This document shows, piece by piece, positions 8,904-15,862 of a stretch of 64,000 nucleotides of DNA (positions are counted from its first letter, which is position 1; each line of letters opens with the position of its first letter). The notes under the pieces are model-generated. The model ran no database searches and was not told the origin of the DNA. It was given only the letters and a program-made list of their open reading frames with translations. This DNA comes from Bradyrhizobium sp. PSBB068 (GTDB lineage Bacteria; Pseudomonadota; Alphaproteobacteria; Rhizobiales; Xanthobacteraceae). The stretch spans positions 62,001-126,000 of the forward strand of contig CP069301.1 of the NCBI GenBank assembly GCA_016839165.1, given 5' to 3'. A program made the position numbers and the translations under genes.

Positions 8904-9260
8904 TCAGATCGCGATTCGAGGGGGATGATCCGGAGGGGAACCGATGAGGCCGTCCGCAATCAAGTCGTCGAGAGGGAAAAGCAGTCGGCTGGTTTGAAAG
9001 GAAACTTGGACACCGTCCGTTGGGGATGGTTCGGCCTGCGCGATGGTCAGCATGCACATCGCGACAAGCGGACAATCCCGGCAGTTATTGCTTTTTTGGC
9101 CGTCCGGACAGCAAGGCATAGCGTCCGACATCGCGGCCATATCGGTCATCTCAGCGGCAGCCAGACGCTTTGCCGCCGCCGGCGTGACCAGCGGCGCAAA
9201 GACGAGCCCTACGATCACGAAGATCGCAAGCATACGACCGATGAGTCGGCGAAGATTCAT
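8904..9260 (-). CDS. Exported Cys/Met-rich protein (118 aa)
   Basis: An N-terminal hydrophobic segment (residues 10-30, MLAIFVIVGLVFAPLVTPAAA) is followed by AAEMTDMAAMSDAMPCCPDG and NNCRDCPLVAMCMLTI. The Cys are arranged CC-x8-C-x2-C-x5-C, interleaved with Met, a pattern suited to soft metals. It precedes the FixH-like gene by about 100 bases on the same strand, making it the probable first gene of the efflux operon. Similar proteins occur in copper clusters of Bradyrhizobium relatives (from memory). No named family; a periplasmic metal-binding role is inferred. Confidence 0.78.
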   Translation of the reverse strand: MNLRRLIGRMLAIFVIVGLVFAPLVTPAAAKRLAAAEMTDMAAMSDAMPCCPDGQKSNNCRDCPLVAMCMLTIAQAEPSPTDGVQVSFQTSRLLFPLDDLIADGLIGSPPDHPPRIAI

Positions 9261-9351
9261 TGCCTACCATCCCACGGGATAGGGAACTTGGGAAGGACTA
9301 TCCCTTCACATCTTCGCCAGAGGCGTTTCCAGGCCAAATGAGAGTTATCGG

Positions 9352-9846
9352 TTAACCAAGAAGCGCTTCAACTCGCGATTTCGGAGCCGATAAACTGCAT
9401 GAATGACCGCCGGCCGGTGGCCCCGAAAAGGACCACGTCGTACTTCCGGGGGGGGGGCCGCCCTCCATTCCCGGCGATCCCGCCGGCATGCCTGGAACCG
9501 CAAGTCCGATGGCGGTTGGCCGTTTCTCCAACAATTGTCGCAAGGCGAAAGCGGGTACATGGCCTTCGATGACGTACCCCCCGATTTCCGCAGTGTGGCA
9601 CGCTGCAAGGTCGCCCGGCACGCCGAGGCGCTTCCGGACTGCCGGAAGCTGCGCCGTCTCCTGGACAGTGACGGTGAATCCAGCGTCCTTGAGGTGTTGC
9701 ACCCAACCCGTGCAGCATCCGCAATTCGGATCCTTGTGAACGAGGATGGCTGGCGTCTGCGCCGAGGCGGGATACCCCCGCGCAACCAATCCCGCTGCGA
9801 AGATCGCGAGCGCACTTCGCCGAGTCACTGTGCTTAATTTGTACAT
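9352..9846 (-). CDS. DUF411 metal-binding protein, C-terminal frame break
   Basis: Signal region with a twin-arginine-like TRRSALAIF, then the DUF411 core: VHKDPNCGCCTGWVQHLKDAG, HTAEIGGYVIEGHVP and GLAVPGMPAGSPGMEG. The CGCC pair is the likely Cu site. The family normally continues to a segment like YDVVLFGATGRR, but this frame reads unrelated residues after GMEGGPPP. The expected ending (KYDVVLFGATGRRSFMQF) is present in the next frame, ending at 9368. The switch falls in a run of ten G at 9448-9457, where one missing base would restore the family sequence. Real mutation and base-calling error cannot be separated. Confidence 0.8.
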   Translation of the reverse strand: MYKLSTVTRRSALAIFAAGLVARGYPASAQTPAILVHKDPNCGCCTGWVQHLKDAGFTVTVQETAQLPAVRKRLGVPGDLAACHTAEIGGYVIEGHVPAFALRQLLEKRPTAIGLAVPGMPAGSPGMEGGPPPGSTTWSFSGPPAGGHSCSLSAPKSRVEALLG

Positions 9847-10084
9847 CTTCTGGACATCCCCTGACGTTCAGCAAGGATCATATCTAGGTCTTCGCGACCG
9901 CGGGCCCAAATCCGCGTGATCAGCGTCCCTTTCGCCCTCGGAAACAATCTGCCGGCCATCGGCCTCATGCCGCGAGCAGCTTGCTTTATTTGAGGCTGGC
10001 GGTGACCCTCTGCAAAGGATGGCCATTAACCAGTTGTTAACCATCGCAGATGCAAAAGACCATATTGCAGCAGGGAGATTCTTC

Positions 10085-10354
10085 ATGAACGGTCTCGAAG
10101 TGATGAGCGCTGCGCACGATGCCATCATCACGGTTGTCGTGATTTCGGCACCCTTGTTGATCGTCGGTACCGTCGTTGGCGTCGCCGTCTCGCTGTTCCA
10201 GGCCCTTACGCAAATCCAAGAGCAGACGCTCATTCAAACCCCCAAGATCCTTGCGACATTCGTTACTTTTCTGATCGCGTTGCCCTTCATGGCTGAGACT
10301 TCGCATAACCAATTTTTGCGGATGGTCGCGCAAATCAGCATGCCCACCAATTGA
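10085..10354 (+). CDS. fliQ: Flagellar export protein FliQ
   Basis: 89 residues from the ATG at 10085, preceded by AGGGAGA. The hallmark FliQ segment SLFQALTQIQEQTL is intact, with two transmembrane helices on either side (VVVISAPLLIVGTVVGVAVS and ILATFVTFLIALPFM). FliQ is part of the FliPQR export gate in the flagellar basal body. Its usual partners fliP, fliR and flhB are absent. The only flagellar neighbour is flgF, and the surrounding metal genes run on the other strand. It looks intact and is either a relic or a stray duplicate. Confidence 0.92.
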   Translation: MNGLEVMSAAHDAIITVVVISAPLLIVGTVVGVAVSLFQALTQIQEQTLIQTPKILATFVTFLIALPFMAETSHNQFLRMVAQISMPTN

Positions 10355-10590
10355 CTCTTTTGCGCGTGGCCATCCGAGCCGGTCTATGAGCATTCGTTTT
10401 CCTGGTGGCTCGGCAAGCTGCGTCTTCGAACGATGTAAGCCGCAAAGCATTCTTTCGCTGCCCTCGTCATCTGGTTGCGTTTGCTCCTCGCGCGCGGCGC
10501 AAGCCCCGTAGTGTCCGAACACTCCAGAGGCGCTGGGATTCGGAAATCTGCTACACTCGGTCCAACTGAACCGGCTGATTCGGCGATCGC

Positions 10591-11325
10591 ATGGGCGAGA
10601 CCACGATTATTCATCTGTCGAGACTGATCGCGCTGGAACGCAGGCTCGACAACGTTGCCAACAACGTCGCCAACGCTGACACGACCGGCTTTCGTGCGCG
10701 CCAGCTTTCCTTTCAGGAATATCTCTCGCCGGCGAAGGAGGGCGAAGCCGACGGAAAAAGGGAGCGCCCGGTCTCGTTGGTGAATGCCGGATTCCAGTAT
10801 CCGGACGTCTCCGGGGGCGCCATTCAACTCACCGGAAATCCTCTCGACGTAGCCATCGTCGGAGACGGCTATTTTGCCGTCCAGACGCCGCAGGGAGAGC
10901 GCTACACGCGGGCCGGCGCGCTTACCACCGATGCCACCGGACGCTTGGTCACTATGGAAGGCCAGCCGATCCTTTCCCGGACTGGTCCGATCACGATCGC
11001 ACCCGAAGAGCGCTCATTGACGATCGCCGCCGACGGCACCATCAGTTCCCGGCAACGGATTCTCGGCAGCCTTCGCCTCGTTCGGTTCGACGGCCCTCTT
11101 CAAGCGGTGGGGTCTAACCTATTTCAGAGCCAGACTCCTGCCCTCGATATTCCGACGGGGTCCGTGAAACTGTCGGTCGGCGCTTTGGAGAAATCCAATG
11201 TCCAGAACGTCCAGGAGATGAGCCGATTGAGCGAGGTGACCAGGTCCTACGAACAGGTAGGTGGGCTCCTCAAGAATTCGCAGAGCGTCGACGATCTGAA
11301 CAAGCTAGGAACCGTCCCCGACTGA
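10591..11325 (+). CDS. flgF: Flagellar basal-body rod protein FlgF
   Basis: 244 residues. The N terminus has the rod/hook-family motif RRLDNVANNVANADTTGFRA, the middle has GNPLDVAIVGDGYFAVQTPQ and TRAGALTTDATGRLV, and the C terminus the usual EMSRLSEVTRSYEQVGGLL helix. Length is normal for FlgF. FlgF forms the proximal rod together with FlgB, FlgC and FlgG, none of which is nearby. No clear Shine-Dalgarno sequence precedes the ATG. Together with fliQ it makes an isolated plus-strand pair of flagellar genes inside a metal-resistance region. Confidence 0.92.
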   Translation: MGETTIIHLSRLIALERRLDNVANNVANADTTGFRARQLSFQEYLSPAKEGEADGKRERPVSLVNAGFQYPDVSGGAIQLTGNPLDVAIVGDGYFAVQTPQGERYTRAGALTTDATGRLVTMEGQPILSRTGPITIAPEERSLTIAADGTISSRQRILGSLRLVRFDGPLQAVGSNLFQSQTPALDIPTGSVKLSVGALEKSNVQNVQEMSRLSEVTRSYEQVGGLLKNSQSVDDLNKLGTVPD

Positions 11326-11850
11326 ATCGTCCGCGATATCAGGTTTCTGGATCTCCGGTGAGAAGCGCGATGGCCTCCTGAAGCAAAAGCGAGGGCGGTT
11401 GTGTCCGGACCGTTGTCAGCGCGGCTGACGAAGTTCGCCGGCGAGCCAACCCACGGCGTCGGTCTTCATCCTCTTGCGCGCCGTCTCGTCGACGAGATCG
11501 ACGATTACCGACGGGAACGCGCAACCGGGCCGAAACCGAAATAGTCTTTGTTCGGGGGCGTCTCTAGCGGCCCCTGTTGCTCCCTCCCGAGGGCTGTGGG
11601 CCCCAGGAGCCCCCGGTTTCGCAAAGCGTCCGGGATTTGCCGGGCGCACCCTCGCCTGCATCGGAAAGCCTCCCACCGAGGTCGCGGCGGGCCCACAGGC
11701 GTATCGGTCGCGCCTTTGCCCGAGTTAGTCGGGTGCAGTGACGTCGTCGCGGGCCGCGGGCTGGCCGCTTAAGGTCGGATCGAAGCGCGCGCGTCCGAAT
11801 CCCGCCGGCATTGCCAAGGACAGAGTGTCGTAGCTTGCGGTCGGCAAGAG
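11326..11850 (+). other. Gene-poor stretch, GC-rich with a possible gene remnant
   Basis: No complete gene is supported. On the minus strand at about 11416-11520 a short stretch reads like real protein (VIVDLVDETARKRM, then KTDAVGWLAGELRQ), perhaps the tail of a lost gene. Positions 11550-11710 are very GC-rich with many short inverted repeats (for example around GGGGGCTCCTGGGGCCC), and may hold a structured RNA or a repeat. No family was identified. Confidence 0.3.
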
Positions 11851-13167
11851 TCAGCAGCCTGAAACATTGCCGGTGGCGTCTTGCGCGGTCGACATGATCG
11901 GCCTGATCAGCCGAGCAATCGCCAGGATTCCCTTGATGCCGTTTCCAAAGCGGGCAATGGCGTCGCGGTGGTCCCGCAACTCGCTGTATGGCAGATAACG
12001 AAGGTTGAGTTCGGCGACCCGTGAGAACGCCGGCCTGGCAAACTGCGCTCTAACTTCGCCCTCGCGGTCGTCCGGAGCCACGAGGAAGAAGTTGCGCGCT
12101 GCGGCACCATCGATGCCCAGCGCAAGGTCGAGCATCCGGACGATGCCGGAATAGATGCTGGTGGTGTGTTCGACTTCGAACGCGGCAGCCACATCGCCGC
12201 CTTGTTCGATCCAGAGCACGTGGATGAGACGAATAGCGTCCGCAGCGCCGGCCTCGGCCAAGGCCGCGGGCAAGCGGTCGAGACAGCCGTTCGCCAGCCG
12301 CCCGTCCTTGTAGGACCGCGCTCCGTCGTTCGAGGCTATCCACACCTGGAATCCAAGGGCTAAACCCAGGTCCCGCAGCCACCCTTGGATCTCGGTATGG
12401 GTATGGTCCGCCTCACGGGCTGCTGCCACCGCTTTCGAAGACGCTGCGGATTCCGCGCGGACCTGATCGAGATCGGACCTCCAGCGATCGAGGGAGCCGT
12501 CTTCTTGACGTTCCGGAAGCGGATAGCGTCCGGTGCCGACCTCGAACAGGAACGCCGCCGCGGCTCCGAGATCGTTGGAAAGCAAATTCCGATACTGCGA
12601 GTTCAGCGCCAGGACTCCTCGGCGCATGGCGAGATACTGCTCCCAACGGCCCAATTTCACGTCCGCTCCCGTCAGGGCATTGTATCCTCTCACGATGGCG
12701 GTGTTGAACGGCGGCGCGATCGTCGGATGCAGGAAATACAGCAGATTTGCGGCTGCGGGACCGAGCCCCTTGATGGTCGCCCGGTCGAGCTTCTGGATCG
12801 CTTCGATCACGTGTTCCTCGGTATTGCAGCAAAGACAGGTATCGAGGAAATTCCCGAAGGCCACCTGGTTAGGCCGATTTTCGTAGATGTCCGGGATACG
12901 GAGCTTCGGTTTCCACATGAATGCATGGTCGGCGCCCTTGAAGACCTGCCGCTGCTCGGCGATCGAATCCAGCACCGTTTCGAGCGATGAGCCGCGATAG
13001 GCGTTTCCGAACGTGTCAGCCTTGATCTCGGCCATCACCTCCTGAAGTCCGCGCCTGATAGATCGGAAATTTTTTATCCGCGCGTCCCACAGAAACCACG
13101 TCCGGTACGTCCCCGCCTCGTCATTCCTCCAATGCCGTATAAGATCTCCGACCCAAGCCTGCTCCAT
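11851..13167 (-). CDS. Restriction-endonuclease-like protein
   Basis: 438 residues. The C-terminal part has RDLGLALGFQVWIASNDGARSYK..., then VLWIEQGGDVAAAFEVEHTT at about 318-337 and SIYSGIVRMLDL, a pattern seen in predicted PD-(D/E)xK-type restriction nucleases, with EVE as likely catalytic acids. The N-terminal half includes a HhH-like turn (LDRATIKGLGPAAANLLYFL). No methyltransferase lies beside it, so any modification partner must be elsewhere, unless this is a stand-alone defence or repair nuclease. Family assignment is from memory of the EVE-type motif. Confidence 0.55.
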   Translation of the reverse strand: MEQAWVGDLIRHWRNDEAGTYRTWFLWDARIKNFRSIRRGLQEVMAEIKADTFGNAYRGSSLETVLDSIAEQRQVFKGADHAFMWKPKLRIPDIYENRPNQVAFGNFLDTCLCCNTEEHVIEAIQKLDRATIKGLGPAAANLLYFLHPTIAPPFNTAIVRGYNALTGADVKLGRWEQYLAMRRGVLALNSQYRNLLSNDLGAAAAFLFEVGTGRYPLPERQEDGSLDRWRSDLDQVRAESAASSKAVAAAREADHTHTEIQGWLRDLGLALGFQVWIASNDGARSYKDGRLANGCLDRLPAALAEAGAADAIRLIHVLWIEQGGDVAAAFEVEHTTSIYSGIVRMLDLALGIDGAAARNFFLVAPDDREGEVRAQFARPAFSRVAELNLRYLPYSELRDHRDAIARFGNGIKGILAIARLIRPIMSTAQDATGNVSGC

Positions 13168-13278
13168 TCGCTAAACCACCCGTTCTAACTTCGGCGGCAG
13201 GCCATTCGGCCTCGCGCCCGGTACCCGAACTCTCGTTCAAGCTCAACCAATATACCGGACTTATCCCTTTCCGCACAG

Positions 13279-13545
13279 CTAAGACGACACTTCGGGCTTG
13301 TCCTTCCGGTCTACAAACCGGACGCCGATCCGCTTCTCCTTCCGCCAGACCACCCGGCATCGGCGGCCGCCGCCTTCGAGCTCAAGAACAACGGAATCTG
13401 GAATTCCGATCGGCGACGCCACCTCGAGCGAGGCACCACTGTCCGAAAGGTTCCGGACGGTACAGCTAATGGCCCCTCCCCCGAAGGAAATCGTCGCGGC
13501 CTTCAGGACTTTGTGACGCGGCGCAGACCTGTTGTCGTCTTCCAT
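13279..13545 (-). CDS. PilZ-domain protein
   Basis: 88 residues from the ATG at 13545. The in-frame ATG at 13551 sits directly on the AGGTGGAGG site, too close to use. The sequence is a single PilZ domain: RSAPRHKVLKAATISF carries the RxxxR-type motif and NLSDSGASLEV the (D/N)xSxxG motif, both used to bind cyclic di-GMP in the family. RVVWRKEKRIGVRFV closes the barrel. Single-domain PilZ proteins act as c-di-GMP-responsive adaptors. It follows the cytochrome c gene by 58 bases on the same strand, but a link to copper handling is not evident. Confidence 0.88.
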   Translation of the reverse strand: MEDDNRSAPRHKVLKAATISFGGGAISCTVRNLSDSGASLEVASPIGIPDSVVLELEGGGRRCRVVWRKEKRIGVRFVDRKDKPEVSS

Positions 13546-13603
13546 CCACATCCTCCACCTGTCTTCGGCCGACGATAGGCCGCTGTCGGCTCAGTGTTTG
13601 TGT

Positions 13604-14212
13604 TCACCCTTTTGCTCGGTTGGCATCGACATCCCGGCCCCGGGCTTCTTGCCATTGTTTTCCGGCTTCTTGCCGTCCCCCTTGTCCATGGAACTCCATC
13701 TCTTCGTCCGGAGGCGCCCTCGCGACCATGTCCTTGTAGTGCTCGGCAGATAGGCCGGGCAGCTTGGTGACGAATGCGACGATGCTCCAGATGGTCGCAT
13801 CGTCATGTCCGAGACCCCACGCCGGCATGCCGCTCATTTTCAATCCATGTTTCGTGACCCAGAAAACGGTCTTGGGATCGAAACGCTGTTCGGAAAGATT
13901 GGGCGGCTTCGGGTAGAGGCCGGGCCGAATTTCCGAATCCGATTGCTCGGGCGCAAGGTGGCAATTCACGCACATCGCCGCATACTGTCCCGCTCCCTTC
14001 AAAACGAGTTGCTCGTCCTGAAGGTCGGGTAGCTCGATCCGGCCGGCGCGTACCGCGATGGAGCGGTTGCGAACGGTCTCCATTACCCTTCGGGTGATTT
14101 CCCAATGCGGCGTGTCCGCGCCGACATCGTAGAAGCCGTAGCCCACGTAGAATAGAATTCCGCCAAATAGAGCCACCGCAGCGAGGACCGCAACACCCAA
14201 CCGTCTCGTCAT
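13604..14212 (-). CDS. Membrane-anchored cytochrome c, tail frame break
   Basis: A hydrophobic anchor at residues 7-28 is followed by one class I cytochrome c domain with haem motif CVNCH (81-85) and a probable axial Met in KMSGMPAWGLGHDD. The start overlaps the OpgC stop (ATGA at 14212-14209), so the two are coupled. After MEFHGQGG the frame runs into an unlikely Arg/Gln-rich tail. Skipping one base in the C5 run at 13677-13681 gives GDGKKPENNGKKPGAGMSMP and an end at EQKGEHKH, a Lys/His/Met-rich tail more in keeping with copper-region proteins. The downstream end is therefore uncertain (13604 or 13591). Confidence 0.85.
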   Translation of the reverse strand: MTRRLGVAVLAAVALFGGILFYVGYGFYDVGADTPHWEITRRVMETVRNRSIAVRAGRIELPDLQDEQLVLKGAGQYAAMCVNCHLAPEQSDSEIRPGLYPKPPNLSEQRFDPKTVFWVTKHGLKMSGMPAWGLGHDDATIWSIVAFVTKLPGLSAEHYKDMVARAPPDEEMEFHGQGGRQEAGKQWQEARGRDVDANRAKG

Positions 14213-15501
14213 TTAGCATCCACCTTTTGGTCTGTTGAAGGTTCTCGCCGACGAACGTCAAGTACGGCGGTTCGTTTTGCGGATGACGGCGGCCGGTCCA
14301 GCGAACGCGACCAGTTCCGGTAGAAAGCGACGCACGTCATGAGCGCCAAGCCGCCCGCGCTGACCGCGACTTGAGCGGCCAACCCATCCGAATACATTTC
14401 AAGGATGAAGTGGCCGACGAACGACAGAAAGATACCGACGCAGAACACTTCGAGGGACCGCTGGCCGCAGACGATCAACGGCTGCAGCGCCGCGGATCGC
14501 AGCCCGCTCCAATCGGACGGAACCAGACGAACCACGATGACGGCCACCGCAAGGAAGTGCAGCACCCGGTAAGGCGCGAGGTTCGTCTTGTCGTTCGGGA
14601 CGAACCATTCGAGCATGCCGGTCGGCAGAAACGCTGTCGTCTCGAAACGGTCAGCGAGCGTCACGACAGCGGCAAAGACGACGAAAGCGATGCTCGCTGC
14701 AAGGACGGCACGGGACCGCGCCAGTACCTGCATACGCGCGCGACCGCCCAGGGCCGCCCACGCACCCAGCGTGAACAGAAGCTGCCAGGTGAACGGATTG
14801 AAGTACCAGTCGCCGGAAGGATATGCCGAGAAATTCCAACCGAATAGACGTGCAGACAGGTAGACCGAGATCGAAGCCGCCAACGCCGCATTCGGCCACC
14901 GCATCATGACGATCAGCAGCGGCGGGAAACCGGCCATCAGAACGATGTAGAGAGGAAGGACATCCAGGTTCAGCGGCTTGAACTTCAGCATCAACCCTTG
15001 CGTAAGCGTGGCGACCGGCTGCTCGATGAGGCCGGCGACATTGAATTCGTCGAGAAGGTGCGAATGCCCGTAGCGCTGTGCCACGTAGCCGATCGCCGCG
15101 GCGTAGAAGACGAACAGCAGGACGTGGGCGACGTATAGCTGCCAAACGCGCCGCATCAGCAGAGCCGTTCCGGCGAGCATTCCTTGTGCGGATATCCTTC
15201 GAGCGTACACGAACGCCGCCGTGTACCCGGAGATGAAGACGAAGATGTCGGCGGCGTCGCTGAAACCGTAGTTTCTCGTCGTCAGCCAAGCGATCGAGTT
15301 GTTGGGGATATGGTCGAGAAATATCGCCCAGTTTGCCAGACCGCGAAACAGGTCGAGACGCAGATCCCGCCCTCGCGGCGAAACGGCCTTGGAAGCTGGC
15401 ATCGAACTCTTGATATTGTCCGACGATGCTGGCTCCGACGAAGCCACTGTCGTCGACGGTTCGTCAGGCCGCGATATTCTGACCGGCTGCAAAGACGGCA
15501 T
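14209..15501 (-). CDS. opgC: OpgC-family membrane acyltransferase
   Basis: 430 residues with about ten hydrophobic spans. The signature RDLRLDLFRGLANWAIFLDH and the segment YGFSDAADIFVFISGYTAAF are typical of the OpgC family, related to acyltransferase 3 proteins. Family knowledge: OpgC transfers succinyl groups to osmoregulated periplasmic glucans. Here it sits inside a copper operon, three bases after the Cys-rich copper protein and coupled to the cytochrome c gene, which suggests modification of an envelope polymer during copper stress. The substrate is unproven. Confidence 0.85.
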   Translation of the reverse strand: MPSLQPVRISRPDEPSTTVASSEPASSDNIKSSMPASKAVSPRGRDLRLDLFRGLANWAIFLDHIPNNSIAWLTTRNYGFSDAADIFVFISGYTAAFVYARRISAQGMLAGTALLMRRVWQLYVAHVLLFVFYAAAIGYVAQRYGHSHLLDEFNVAGLIEQPVATLTQGLMLKFKPLNLDVLPLYIVLMAGFPPLLIVMMRWPNAALAASISVYLSARLFGWNFSAYPSGDWYFNPFTWQLLFTLGAWAALGGRARMQVLARSRAVLAASIAFVVFAAVVTLADRFETTAFLPTGMLEWFVPNDKTNLAPYRVLHFLAVAVIVVRLVPSDWSGLRSAALQPLIVCGQRSLEVFCVGIFLSFVGHFILEMYSDGLAAQVAVSAGGLALMTCVAFYRNWSRSLDRPPSSAKRTAVLDVRRREPSTDQKVDAK

Positions 15502-15504
15502 CGA

Positions 15505-15834
15505 TTAGCCTGCCATCGCCCGGCAACTTTCGGCACAACGCGTACATGCCGTCACGCAGTCGTCCATCCCGCCGACGCGCTCGCAGTCCTTGGCGCATTC
15601 GGTGCAGATCTCGGCGCACTCCTCGCAGACGTGCGCATGGTGAGGCGAATTGAGAAGCATGAAGTGCGCCGCAGTTCGGCATATCTCGGCACACGCCATC
15701 ATCAGTCTGATGTGCTTCGGTTCGACGTGCTTCCCGCCGGACTCCAGGCAGTGGGTCATCGCCGTCCCGAGACACATCTGGTAGCAGCGCAGGCATTCGT
15801 CGATGCACGCCTGCATCTCCTTGCTCGTCTTCAT
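15505..15834 (-). CDS. Cys-rich four-helix-bundle copper protein (DUF326/Csp)
   Basis: 109 residues from the ATG at 15834, with AGGAGAG upstream. Sixteen Cys residues lie in helical spacing (CIDECLRCYQMC, ACAEIC, VCEECAEICTECAKDC, DDCVTACTRCAESC). This is the DUF326/Csp pattern, in which a four-helix bundle stores many Cu(I) ions on inward Cys. No signal peptide is visible, so it would be a cytosolic store unlike exported Csp1. Met residues at AMTHC and RLMMAC fit the mouth of such a bundle. It lies in the DUF305, oxidase, Csp, OpgC, cytochrome operon. Confidence 0.9.
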   Translation of the reverse strand: MKTSKEMQACIDECLRCYQMCLGTAMTHCLESGGKHVEPKHIRLMMACAEICRTAAHFMLLNSPHHAHVCEECAEICTECAKDCERVGGMDDCVTACTRCAESCRAMAG

Positions 15835-15862
15835 CTCATTCTCTCCTTTGTTTTCCGTTGGC

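Noticed and set aside
10384..10827. A 147-codon minus-strand frame overlapping flgF.
   Set aside because: It is antisense to the conserved FlgF N terminus and has no family-like sequence.
49..11700. A GC-rich segment at 49-78 resembles 11671-11700 (25 of 30 bases).
   Set aside because: In 64 kb of GC-rich DNA about one such pair is expected by chance, and no longer match or conserved fold was found.
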